The notes beneath the pieces were generated by a model. The model was not told the DNA's origin, searched no databases, and saw only the letters and a program-made list of their open reading frames with translations. Shown one piece after another: positions 34,601 through 42,086 of a stretch of 64,000 nucleotides of DNA. The stretch's first letter is position 1, and each line of letters opens with the position of its first letter. Source of the stretch: Streptomyces parvus (GTDB taxonomy: Bacteria > Actinomycetota > Actinomycetes > Streptomycetales > Streptomycetaceae); the NCBI RefSeq assembly GCF_014648875.1, contig NZ_BMRY01000001.1, positions 231,304-295,303 of the forward strand. Direction: 5' to 3'. Position numbers and translations under genes: made by a program.

Positions 34601-34866
34601 ACGACCGCCTGCTGGTTCAGCTCGGCGAGGGTGACCAGCCGCTGGGACTCGGTGAGATCGGCGGAGGCCCCGAGCACGGCGGGGGTGCCCGCCGCGACGA
34701 CGATGACGCCGACGACCGCGACCCCGGCGACCAGTCGGCTGCGCACCCGCACGGTCCGCTTGTCCGCACCCGGTGCCGGAGGCGTCGCCCCGGAACCGTC
34801 GCGCGTCGTGCCCTTGCTCCGCGGCCGCTTCTTCTGCACCGGTGCTCGCAATCTTGACTCGTCCAC
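31678..34866 (-). CDS. Conservon sensor histidine-kinase-like protein (CvnA-like)
   Basis: A 1062-residue protein from a GTG at 34866. TM1 is near 43-65. The extracytoplasmic nitrate/nitrite-sensor-like helical region spans about 70-345 and TM2 about 350-372. A HAMP-like region and coiled coil precede a dimerisation helix pair (VHHTFVNLSLRTLGLVERQL). The HATPase has LLAELLENATSFSPP, SDEGIGMS and GLGLQVTSLLAARHG. The last ~400 residues are Pro/Ala/Glu-rich with Asp/Ala/Thr repeats (about 32260-32300) and probably disordered. It is the receptor component of the conservon and starts an operon that continues through the GTPase and probably the flavoprotein. Confidence 0.92.
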   Translation of the reverse strand: MDESRLRAPVQKKRPRSKGTTRDGSGATPPAPGADKRTVRVRSRLVAGVAVVGVIVVAAGTPAVLGASADLTESQRLVTLAELNQQAVVLGHSLADERDAVTAYIAAGRAEEGDGSEGAKNRAARTTRVDQQIDEIHEAASAALRRDLSTVPSLRRTALTGKGSALEAHQAYSDLIAKLHGIAAELAEKTPPRAADATRAPLTLGGASEQASATRGLLLAALAVPSPEPTAPQTDPFTGLPVQTQDEGATRAARERDGLSAAAQQARVRELAALADFDQAADPEARDKLSATVTGPEVNDAEKYLTRLTDRPELSEAERGVSPQKLEAALSARVDRMRSVESALTTGQVRDLEGLRDDDVTALELAIALLGGCFLLAVGVSTAVARTLTQPLAVLRIGAARLAEDPENAEPVRYTGRNDEFAQVVRSMNALHGRLTALHQDLGGRVEGLTAERSGLIKSRESLAEQRSELQERTAELTTQLGQLKNTVHHTFVNLSLRTLGLVERQLGVIEGLEEREQDPERLATLFKLDHMATVMRRHSENMLVLAGAEHGHGHAGPIPLVDVARAAVSEIERYERVTIQSLPPHAQIAGFAADDLSHLLAELLENATSFSPPDSHVELSGWLLENGEVMLSVSDEGIGMSSVRMDELNARLADPASFEVGEQNADGAGLGLQVTSLLAARHGVRVQLREQKGSGVTAVVVLPQALLPKTLPAATPPAVQLPGDAPTLNLPGSVAEANSNALPSRSPQPVTPAVDAEPAPEPEAVATPVAEPVAETGPADADADADPMIAAAERTIRENAAAENAEAAETAPAGNADESPEVTAVPPQEQAQDTQQPVAEAEFAAGPDAGTDSHSDADADTDTDAESESEITLQVRLPKPPSAPVAPPAPATADPYAIGPDRHERPTETGPGDQDPDGPAFRPAPRAEATGAAEAAETPGSAPAETVPGPRRPEAGRVTDKGLPKRTPKVVRPDSAPAPGRTGSLDRDALRRRLGSFHQAAKEGRRDVEAEIAETGGIAVAGPGGVPTGRTGHESTTAHVTSAAQDTRNEETGDTVEEARS

Positions 34867-35203
34867 CCTTGAAGCAGAGGTGACGCACGGTCACATGGAA
34901 GGGCGCCCCGCTCCTGGTACGGCTTCCGACCATTCCAGCGCTTGTGAGAGGGGGGCGCGCATCAACCGCTCCGCCACTCGAAGGAGTGAACATCACTCCG
35001 GAGTTGGCGAACAAGTTTCCCCCGCCGCACCCCTGACCATGCGTGGACCACGGGGTGGAACTTCCGCTCCGCCTTTGGCAGGATGCCCGCCCGCACGCCC
35101 CCCGGAGCCCCTCCTTCCGGCGCATGCGCCCGCGTTGACCTGCTGGTACAGGCCATCTCCGGCCGCGTGCGGGGATGGTGAAGGGCTCGTGCAGACTGGC
35201 GGT
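34867..35203. other. 337-bp divergent intergenic region between conservon and PP2C genes
   Basis: No convincing gene is present. The right end holds a CAGACT -10-like hexamer (35192-35197) 6 nt before the phosphatase ATG, suggesting a leaderless message. The left part must contain the conservon promoter, but I could not pick out a clear hexamer pair. I see no strong repeat. Confidence 0.5.
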
Positions 35204-35998
35204 ATGCGCATCGAACTCGCCACCGTTCCCGGCAGTCCCGAACGCCCCAACGAGGACTGGGTCTCCGGGACTCTTCCCGCGTCCGGCCAGGGTGGTGTGC
35301 TGGTGCTGCTCGACGGCGTCACTCCGCCGCTCGGGGACGACGGTTGTGTGCACTCGGTCCCGTGGTTCACCGCGCGACTGGGCGGCGCGCTGGTGGAACT
35401 GTCCGGTTCCCGCCCCGATCTGTCCCTGGCCGAGATCCTGGCCGCGGCCATCTCCCGTACAGCCGAAGCCCACCGGGTCACCTGTGACCTTTCTCACGTA
35501 CGCACGCCTCAGGCGACGGTGGCCCTGGCACGTTGGAACGAACGCGCGATCGAGTACCTGGTGCTGTCCGACTCGGCCCTGTTGCTGGAGTCACCCGACG
35601 GCGCGGTCCGGGCGGTTCTGGACGACCGGCTGACGCGGCTGCCGCCGGGCTCGCTCGCCTCGAACGAGATCGCCGACGCCACGGTGCGCAACAAGGAGGG
35701 CGGCTTCTTCACGGCCGCCGCCGATCCGGCCGTGGCCTCGCGCGCGGTGACGGGCAGCGTCCCGGCGGCCGGTGTCCGAGCGCTGGCCGCGCTCACGGAC
35801 GGCGCGGCCCGCTGGACGGAGGTGTTCGGCGAGGGCGACTGGGCGGACACGCTGGGGCTGCTGCGGAAGGCGGGGCCGCAGGGGCTGATCGACCGGGTGC
35901 GGGAGCTGGAGGAGGCCGACGCGGCGGCCGGGCGGGTACGGCTGCGGCGCAGCAAGACGCACGACGACGCGACCGCGCTCCTGGTGGAGCTGGACTGA
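35204..35998 (+). CDS. PP2C-type (PPM) protein phosphatase-like protein
   Basis: A 264-residue cytoplasmic protein. It keeps the metal-site motifs of PPM phosphatases: RPNEDW near residue 15, VLLDGVTPP near 38, AALTDGAARW near 200 and THDDATALLVELD at the C-terminus. It should remove phosphate from Ser/Thr in a metal-dependent way. The ATG at 35204 is preferred because CAGACT lies 6 nt upstream and the Met begins the conserved fold. It is divergent from the conservon and convergent with the MarR gene. A link to the kinases at 6.4 and 24.6 kb is speculative. Confidence 0.85.
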   Translation: MRIELATVPGSPERPNEDWVSGTLPASGQGGVLVLLDGVTPPLGDDGCVHSVPWFTARLGGALVELSGSRPDLSLAEILAAAISRTAEAHRVTCDLSHVRTPQATVALARWNERAIEYLVLSDSALLLESPDGAVRAVLDDRLTRLPPGSLASNEIADATVRNKEGGFFTAAADPAVASRAVTGSVPAAGVRALAALTDGAARWTEVFGEGDWADTLGLLRKAGPQGLIDRVRELEEADAAAGRVRLRRSKTHDDATALLVELD

Positions 35999-36083
35999 CG
36001 GCCGGAGACCGGGGCGAGGGCCGGCCGGGGCGCGGCCGGGGCAGGAGCCGGATGAGCCGTACGCGGCCGGCGCGGGAGCCGGG

Positions 36084-36566
36084 TCAGCTTTCCGCGCGGG
36101 CGTTCAGCTGGTGCAGGAGCCGGGCCAGCTCGGCGACTTCCGCCCGGTCCCAGTCGGCCAGTTTGCGCACGTAGCGCCCGCGGCGGGCGCCCCGGACGCT
36201 GCGGAAGCGGGCCAGTCCGTCCTCGGTGAGGTGGACGAGCCAGGCACGCCCGTCGGCCGGATCGGGTTCGCGGGCGACCAGGCCGAGGTTCTCCAGGGAG
36301 TGCAACTGGCGGCTCATGGTGGCCTTGCCGACACCGAAGTAGGCGGCCAGTTCGGTGGCCCGCTGCCGGCCCGCCGCCTCCAGACGGACGAGCAGACCGT
36401 AGGCGGCGGGCTCCAGTTCGGGGTGGACCTCCCGGGCCATCTCGCCCGAGCTGGCCCGGGCCCGGCGCAGGAACACGGCCAGCTCACGCTCCAGCGCCAG
36501 GAAGGCGCGGTCCACGCCGCTCACGCCGGACGTGCCCGGCTCCGGCTCGCTGTCGTCTCCGCGCAC
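36084..36566 (-). CDS. MarR family transcriptional regulator
   Basis: The GTG at 36566 has GAGGGG 7 nt upstream and gives 160 residues, the usual length. The longer start at 36740 would add ~58 low-complexity residues. The winged helix-turn-helix is visible (ATELAAYFGVGKATMSRQLHSLENLGLVAREPDPADGR), with the conserved DxR of the wing. MarR proteins usually bind near their own promoter. The AT-rich segment at 36720-36755, between this gene and the deacetylase, is where a site could be. Confidence 0.9.
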   Translation of the reverse strand: MRGDDSEPEPGTSGVSGVDRAFLALERELAVFLRRARASSGEMAREVHPELEPAAYGLLVRLEAAGRQRATELAAYFGVGKATMSRQLHSLENLGLVAREPDPADGRAWLVHLTEDGLARFRSVRGARRGRYVRKLADWDRAEVAELARLLHQLNARAES

Positions 36567-36719
36567 GTCAGTACCCCTCGTACGGTCCCTGCCGATGAAA
36601 GCTGGTGGAAGCTTCCGCCGCGACCGGTCATCGTCGCAGCTCGGCCAGTATTTCGCAGGAGTGGACCGACCACGCCGAACCCGCCCCGATCCGGGGTCCG
36701 CGGTCATTCGGACCCCACT

Positions 36720-36755
36720 ATGCACTCGATGTATACGCACTCTGTATAGTCATCG
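36720..36755 (+). promoter_or_regulatory. AT-rich promoter-like segment before the deacetylase
   Basis: This is an unusually AT-rich stretch for the window, containing two TGTATA copies 13 bp apart and a TATAGT -10-like hexamer (36745-36750). It lies 54 bp before the deacetylase start and upstream of the divergent MarR gene. It is a candidate promoter and possible MarR site. No clear -35 is seen. Confidence 0.4.
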
Positions 36756-36803
36756 CTGCACCGCACACCTGTGCGGATTTTCCGCACAGAGGAGTGATGT
36801 GTC

Positions 36804-37568
36804 GTGCCCGGAAAGATGCCGTTGCCCGGCATGGGGTTGACTGCGGCGCTGGTGACGGCGCTCACACTGATGTTGAGCGGCTGCTCGATGGAGACGACCG
36901 CGCCCGGCTCGGCGCGTGGGGAGGCCGCTTCCGACGCCAAGGGCGAGTTCGGGCCGGTCGACTGCCGCAAGGCCAAGTGCATAGCCCTGACCTTCGACGC
37001 GGGCCCGGGCGAGGACACGCCGAAGCTGCTGGACATCCTCAAGGAGAAGAAGGTGCACGCCACCTTCTTCCTGCTCGGCAAGCACCACGTCGTCAAGCAC
37101 CCCGACGTGGTGCAGCGCATCGAGGACGAAGGCCACGAGGTCGCCAACCACACGTGGACGCACAAGGTCCTGACCGACCAGAAGCCGGACGAGATACGGG
37201 CCGAGCTGGAGAAGACCCAGGTGGCCATCGAGAAGATCACCGGCAAGAAGCCCCGGCTGATGCGTCCGCCGCAGGGCCGCACCGACGACACGGTCTCGGA
37301 CATCAGCAAGGACCTCGGGCTCTCCCAGGTGCTGTGGAGCGCCACCGCCAAGGACTACTCGACGAACGACTCCGCGCTGATCAAGAAGCGGATCCTGGAC
37401 CAGGCGAGCAAGGACGGCGTCATCCTGCTGCACGACATCTACAAGGGCACCGTCCCCGCCGTGCCCGGGATCATCGACGCGCTCCAGAAGGACGGCTACA
37501 CCTTCGTGACCGTCCCCGAGCTGATGGCCCCCGCCGAGCCGCAGCCCGGCACGATCTACCGCCCCTGA
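36804..37568 (+). CDS. Polysaccharide deacetylase lipoprotein (NodB domain)
   Basis: A 254-residue protein from a GTG with GAGGAG 9 nt upstream. The lipobox MLSGC predicts a lipid anchor outside the membrane. The NodB domain shows motif 1 as TFDAGP, motif 2 NHTWTH with both metal-binding His, motif 3 RPPQG and motif 5 ILLHD. The usual motif 1 is TFDDGP, and the second Asp, a metal ligand, is Ala here, so activity or metal binding may be altered. The likely substrate is N-acetylated wall or surface glycan. It is convergent with lon across a hairpin. Confidence 0.9.
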   Translation: MPGKMPLPGMGLTAALVTALTLMLSGCSMETTAPGSARGEAASDAKGEFGPVDCRKAKCIALTFDAGPGEDTPKLLDILKEKKVHATFFLLGKHHVVKHPDVVQRIEDEGHEVANHTWTHKVLTDQKPDEIRAELEKTQVAIEKITGKKPRLMRPPQGRTDDTVSDISKDLGLSQVLWSATAKDYSTNDSALIKKRILDQASKDGVILLHDIYKGTVPAVPGIIDALQKDGYTFVTVPELMAPAEPQPGTIYRP

Positions 37569-37602
37569 GCTCGGTGGCCCCGCGCCGCGGCCCGGACACG
37601 CG

Positions 37603-37641
37603 GAACGGCCCGCCCCCGCCGAAGCGGAAAGCGGGCCGTTC
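37603..37641. terminator. Bidirectional hairpin between deacetylase and lon
   Basis: GAACGGCCCGC (37603-37613) pairs perfectly with GCGGGCCGTTC (37631-37641), with a possible inner CCGCC/GCGG pairing. It lies between the two convergent stop codons. Confidence 0.75.
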
Positions 37642-37657
37642 AGGCCGCCGTGGGGCC

Positions 37658-37717
37658 GTCAGGCGTCGCACGACGGTCAGTTGTCGTACGACGATCAGGT
37701 GTCGTACGACCGGTCAG
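37658..37717. repeat. Three tandem 18-bp repeats at the 3' end of lon
   Basis: Units 37658-37675, 37676-37693 and 37694-37711 share TCAG-N3-GTCG(T/C)ACGAC. Units 2 and 3 contain the perfect palindrome GTCGTACGAC. A partial fourth copy begins just after them and includes the lon stop codon (37714-37716). Confidence 0.65.
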
Positions 37718-40134
37718 GCAGCTGCCGGGATCCTCTCCCCGGCCGGAGCCGTGGCCGGGGCGAGGGCGATCTCCAGCACCTGGCGGACGTCGGTGACCGG
37801 GTGGACGTCCAGCTTCTCCAGCACCTCGGCCGGGACGTCGTCCAGATCGGCCTCGTTGCGCTGGGGGATCACCACGGTCGTGATGCCCGCCCGGTGCGCG
37901 GCCAGCAGCTTCTGCTTGACACCGCCGATCGGCAGCACCCGCCCGGTCAGCGACACCTCACCGGTCATCGCCACATCCGTACGGACGAGGCGTCCGGAGA
38001 GCAGCGAGGCCAGCGCCGTCGTCAGCGTGATGCCGGCGCTCGGGCCGTCCTTGGGGACCGCGCCCGCCGGGAAGTGGACGTGCACGCCGCGGTCCTTGAG
38101 GTCCGCGACCGGCAGCTCCAGCTCCGCGCCGTGCGACCGCAGGAAGCTCAGCGCGATCTGCGCCGACTCCTTCATGACGTCCCCGAGCTGACCGGTCAGG
38201 GTCAGTCCGGACGCCCCGGTCTCCGGGTCGGCGAGCGACGCCTCCACGAAGAGGACGTCACCGCCCGCCCCGGTCACCGCGAGCCCGGTGGCCACGCCCG
38301 GCACCGCGGTGCGGCGCTCGGCCGGGTCCTGCGCGGACTCGGGCACGTGGTGCGGACGCCCGATGAGGCCGCGCAGATCCGTGTCGGTCACCGTGAACGG
38401 CAGCTCGCGGTCGCCCAGTTCGTGCTGGGCCGCGACCTTGCGGAGCAGCCGGGCGACCGCCCGCTCCAGATTCCGTACGCCCGCCTCGCGGGTGTACTCG
38501 CCGGCCAGCTTGCGCAGCGCCGACTCCTCCAGGGCGACCTCGTCCTTCTCCAGACCGGCCCGCTCCAGCTGGCGCGGCAGCAGGTGGTCCCGGGCGATGA
38601 CGACCTTCTCGTCCTCGGTGTAGCCGTCGAGGCGGACCAGCTCCATGCGGTCGAGCAGGGCCTCCGGGATGGCTTCGAGGACGTTGGCGGTGGCCAGGAA
38701 GACGACGTCGCTGAGGTCGAGCTCGACCTCCAGGTAGTGGTCGCGAAAGGTGTGGTTCTGCGCCGGGTCGAGGACTTCGAGCAGAGCTGCGGCCGGGTCG
38801 CCCCGGAAGTCGGAGCCGACCTTGTCGATCTCGTCGAGCAGGACGACCGGGTTCATCGAACCGGCCTCCTTGATGGCCCGCACGATGCGTCCGGGGAGCG
38901 CGCCGACGTACGTACGCCGGTGGCCCCGGATCTCCGCCTCGTCCCGGACGCCGCCGAGTGCGACGCGGACGAACTTGCGGCCCATGGCGTGCGCGACGGA
39001 CTCGCCGAGCGAGGTCTTGCCGACGCCGGGCGGGCCGACGAGGGCGAGGACGGCGCCTCCACGCCGCCCGCCGACGACGCCGAGACCCCGGTCGGCACGC
39101 CGCTTGCGCACCGCGAGGTATTCGGTGATCCGCTCCTTCACATCGGCGAGACCGGCGTGCTCGGCGTCCAGGACGGCCTGGGCGCCGCGGATGTCGTAGG
39201 CGTCCTCGGTGCGCTCGGTCCACGGCAGTTCGAGGACGGTGTCCAGCCAGGTTCTGATCCACGAACCCTCGGGGGACTGGTCGCTGGACCGCTCCAGCTT
39301 CTCGACCTCCTTGAGCGCGGCCTCGCGGACGTGCTCGGGCAGATCGGCGGCCTCGACGCGGGCCCGGTAGTCGTCGGACTCGTCCTCCGGGTCGCCGTTG
39401 AGCTCGGCGAGCTCCTTGCGTACGGCGTCCAGCTGGCGGCGCAGCAGGAATTCGCGCTGCTGCTTGTCGACGCCGTCCTGGACGTCCTTGGCGATGGACT
39501 CGGCCACGTCCTGTTCGGCGAGGTGCTCGCTCAGCCACTGGATGGCGAGCTTCAGCCGGGCGACCGGGTCCACGGTCTCCAGGAGCTGGACCTTCTGGGC
39601 GGTGGAGAGGAACGGCGAGTATCCGGAGTTGTCGGCGAGCGCGGAGACGTCGTCGATCTGCTGGACCCGGTCCACGACCTGCCAGGCGCCGCGCTTCTTC
39701 AGCCAGCTGGTGGCGAGCGCCTTGTACTCCTTGACCAGCTCGGCGGCGGATCCGGGCAGCGGGTCGGGGGCGGCCGTCTCCAGCACGGTCCCCTCCACCC
39801 AGAGCGCCCGCCCGGGACCGCTGGTCCCGGCTCCGATGCGGACCCGGTCACGGGCCCGGATGAGGGCGCCCGGATCGCCGTCCGACAGGCGTCCGACCTG
39901 CTCGACGGTGCCGAGGACACCGGTCCCCGTGTAGGTGCCGTCGATCCGCGGGACCAGCAGCACCTGGGGCTTGCCGCCGCCGGGGCGGGCGGCGGCCTGC
40001 GCGGCCTCGACGGCGGCGCGCACCTCGGTGTCGGACAGGTCCAGCGGCACCACCATGCCGGGCAGGACGACCTCGTCGTCGAGCGGCAGCACGGGCAGGT
40101 CGATCGGTGTGAACGCCTGGGACTCGTTAGTCAT
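37714..40134 (-). CDS. lon: ATP-dependent protease Lon
   Basis: An 806-residue Lon. The N-terminal substrate-binding domain begins IDLPVLPLDDEVVLPGMVVP. The AAA+ module has Walker A GPPGVGKTSLG and Walker B VVLLDEIDKVG, and the C-terminal peptidase has the Ser/Lys dyad in PKDGPSAGITL (Ser at about 697) and KQKLLAAHRAG (Lys at about 739). It degrades misfolded and regulatory proteins in the cytoplasm. The ATG at 40134 is chosen because GGGGAG precedes it closely; an upstream ATG would add seven residues. An HspR-type inverted repeat lies just upstream, suggesting heat-shock control. Confidence 0.97.
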   Translation of the reverse strand: MTNESQAFTPIDLPVLPLDDEVVLPGMVVPLDLSDTEVRAAVEAAQAAARPGGGKPQVLLVPRIDGTYTGTGVLGTVEQVGRLSDGDPGALIRARDRVRIGAGTSGPGRALWVEGTVLETAAPDPLPGSAAELVKEYKALATSWLKKRGAWQVVDRVQQIDDVSALADNSGYSPFLSTAQKVQLLETVDPVARLKLAIQWLSEHLAEQDVAESIAKDVQDGVDKQQREFLLRRQLDAVRKELAELNGDPEDESDDYRARVEAADLPEHVREAALKEVEKLERSSDQSPEGSWIRTWLDTVLELPWTERTEDAYDIRGAQAVLDAEHAGLADVKERITEYLAVRKRRADRGLGVVGGRRGGAVLALVGPPGVGKTSLGESVAHAMGRKFVRVALGGVRDEAEIRGHRRTYVGALPGRIVRAIKEAGSMNPVVLLDEIDKVGSDFRGDPAAALLEVLDPAQNHTFRDHYLEVELDLSDVVFLATANVLEAIPEALLDRMELVRLDGYTEDEKVVIARDHLLPRQLERAGLEKDEVALEESALRKLAGEYTREAGVRNLERAVARLLRKVAAQHELGDRELPFTVTDTDLRGLIGRPHHVPESAQDPAERRTAVPGVATGLAVTGAGGDVLFVEASLADPETGASGLTLTGQLGDVMKESAQIALSFLRSHGAELELPVADLKDRGVHVHFPAGAVPKDGPSAGITLTTALASLLSGRLVRTDVAMTGEVSLTGRVLPIGGVKQKLLAAHRAGITTVVIPQRNEADLDDVPAEVLEKLDVHPVTDVRQVLEIALAPATAPAGERIPAAA

Positions 40135-40155
40135 GATCTCCCCTTCGGCAGGCAA

Positions 40156-40176
40156 GTTGAGCTATGTGGACTCAAT
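40156..40176 (-). promoter_or_regulatory. HAIR-type operator (HspR site) upstream of lon
   Basis: On the minus strand the sequence reads ATTGAGT-N7-GCTCAAC, close to the HAIR consensus CTTGAGT-N7-ACTCAAG (five and six of seven matching positions in the two half-sites, correct 7-bp spacing). It begins 22 bp before the lon ATG. HspR is known to repress lon in streptomycetes through such sites. Occupancy here is inferred. Confidence 0.75.
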
Positions 40177-40394
40177 GCTTGTGAGCCGCCGAATGTTCCC
40201 CGCCCTGTGTTCGCCCTGAGCGATCAGACCGCCCGCAGCGCCCTCCCTCCCGGGCGCCCCCCTCGTACGGGAGCGCCGGGCGGCGGGCAGTTGTTCCCCT
40301 GCCCGGAGCCGGAAAGGCGCTGGCCTCGGCCCCGCGCGGCGGGACAGGATGGGCGGGCATCGTCCACCACGACCGGATACCGGAGAGCCGCATC

Positions 40395-41114
40395 ATGTCC
40401 GCGACGACCGCCCCCGAACCGATGGAATCGCTGCCGACGCGGCTGCCCGACGCCCCCGTCACCCTCGACCGCCGTGAGGGCCCCTTCGGCGAGGTCGTCC
40501 TGCGTGAGCGCGGGGAGCACTTCGAGATCATCGCCAACGGCTGCTTCCTGATGGACACCTCCGACGGGCGCTCCGAGCGGCTGCTGATCGACGCCGCGCT
40601 GGCCGCGCTGCCCGCCGGCCGGACCGGCCCCTCGGTGCTCATCGGCGGCCTGGGCGTCGGGTTCTCCCTGGTGCGGGCCGCCGCGGAGGAGCGCTGGGGG
40701 CGGATCACGGTCGTGGAGCGGGAGCAGGCGATCGTGGACTGGCACCGGGACGGGCCGCTGGACCGGATCTCCGGACCGGCACTGGCCGACCCCAGGACCG
40801 GGATCCTGCACACGGACCTGGTGGCCCACCTCCGTACCGCCACGGAGCGTTACGACGCGCTCTGCCTGGACATCGACAACGGGCCCGACTGGACGGTCAC
40901 GGAGGGCAACGAAAGCCTCTACTCGCCCGCCGGTCTGGCGCACTGCCACGACCGGCTGAACCCGGGCGGTGTGCTCGCCGTCTGGTCGGCGCAGCCGTCG
41001 CCCGCCTTCGAACAGGCGTTGCGGAATGCCGGGTTCAGCGGGGTTCGGACGGAAGAGGTCGCCGTTGCCCGAGGTGTGCCCGACGTGGTCCATCTCGCAC
41101 TCCGGGCCAACTGA
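40395..41114 (+). CDS. Spermidine-synthase-like methyltransferase-fold protein
   Basis: A 239-residue Rossmann-fold protein of the spermidine synthase superfamily. It has VLIGGLGVGFSLVRAA (the glycine-rich nucleotide loop), ITVVERE with the acidic residue that ends beta-2, and LCLDIDNGPDW (catalytic-region DxDNGP). It lacks the full decarboxy-SAM pocket that I would expect for true SpeE, so the reaction is uncertain. It is divergent from lon and 234 bp upstream of the two-component pair, probably its own unit. Confidence 0.8.
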   Translation: MSATTAPEPMESLPTRLPDAPVTLDRREGPFGEVVLRERGEHFEIIANGCFLMDTSDGRSERLLIDAALAALPAGRTGPSVLIGGLGVGFSLVRAAAEERWGRITVVEREQAIVDWHRDGPLDRISGPALADPRTGILHTDLVAHLRTATERYDALCLDIDNGPDWTVTEGNESLYSPAGLAHCHDRLNPGGVLAVWSAQPSPAFEQALRNAGFSGVRTEEVAVARGVPDVVHLALRAN

Positions 41115-41348
41115 ACCCCCCTCCCGGTATGCACGGCCCGGCGGTGGCACGGGTCAACCGGCACAAGGCAGACGATCCGGCCGCCCGCCCGGCCCGAACT
41201 CGTCGTCCCGGGGCAACACCCTGCGTAGCCGGGAGCCCTCCGCTGCCCTTACGCTGCTGACCGGCACACGGGATCACCCACGAAAACCACGAGCGAAGAC
41301 CGTGCCTCCGGGGGAATGGCTCCCGCGAGAACGGGCAGGGGCGGGGCG

Positions 41349-42086
41349 ATGGAACAGACACACACCACCCACAACGGCGTCGCGGCCACCCCGGGGGCTC
41401 AGCGCCGGGTGCTGGTGGTCGAGGACGACGCCACGATCGTCGACGCCATTTCCGCCCGGCTGCGGGCGGAGGGCTTCCTGGTGCAGACCGCGCTGGACGG
41501 CCCCGCGGCCGTGGACGCGGCCGAGGCCTGGCAGCCCGATCTGATGGTGCTCGACATCATGCTCCCGGGCTTCGACGGCCTGGAGGTCTGCCGCCGGGTG
41601 CAGGCGGCGCGTCCGGTGCCGGTGCTGATGCTCACCGCACGCGACGACGAGACCGACATGCTGGTCGGGCTCGGGGTCGGCGCCGACGACTACATGACCA
41701 AGCCGTTCTCCATGCGTGAGCTGGCCGCCCGGGTGCACGTGCTGCTGCGCCGGGTGGAGCGGGCCGCGCTCGCCGCCGTCACCCCGCGCAGCGGGATACT
41801 GCGCCTGGGTGAGCTGGAGATCGACCACGCGCAGCGCCGGGTCCGGGTGCGCGCCGAGGACGTCCACCTCACGCCGACCGAGTTCGACCTGCTGGTCTGC
41901 CTCGCCAACACCCCGCGCGCGGTGCTCTCCCGGGAGCAGCTGCTGGCCGAGGTGTGGGACTGGGCGGACGCCTCGGGGACCCGTACGGTCGACAGCCACA
42001 TCAAGGCGCTGCGCCGGAAGATCGGTGCGGAGCGGATCCGTACGGTGCACGGCGTGGGCTACGCCCTGGAGACTCCGGCGCCATGA
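41349..42086 (+). CDS. OmpR-family response regulator
   Basis: A 245-residue regulator. The receiver domain has VLVVEDDATI (acidic pocket), phospho-acceptor Asp in LMVLDIMLPG, the Thr of MLTARDDET and Lys in YMTKPFS. A winged-helix effector follows (LTPTEFDLLVCLANTPRAVLS, RTVDSHIKALRRKIG). The ATG at 41349 is chosen over an upstream in-frame alternative, and GCGGGGCG precedes it. It overlaps the sensor kinase by 4 bp (ATGA) and should receive its phosphate. Confidence 0.94.
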   Translation: MEQTHTTHNGVAATPGAQRRVLVVEDDATIVDAISARLRAEGFLVQTALDGPAAVDAAEAWQPDLMVLDIMLPGFDGLEVCRRVQAARPVPVLMLTARDDETDMLVGLGVGADDYMTKPFSMRELAARVHVLLRRVERAALAAVTPRSGILRLGELEIDHAQRRVRVRAEDVHLTPTEFDLLVCLANTPRAVLSREQLLAEVWDWADASGTRTVDSHIKALRRKIGAERIRTVHGVGYALETPAP

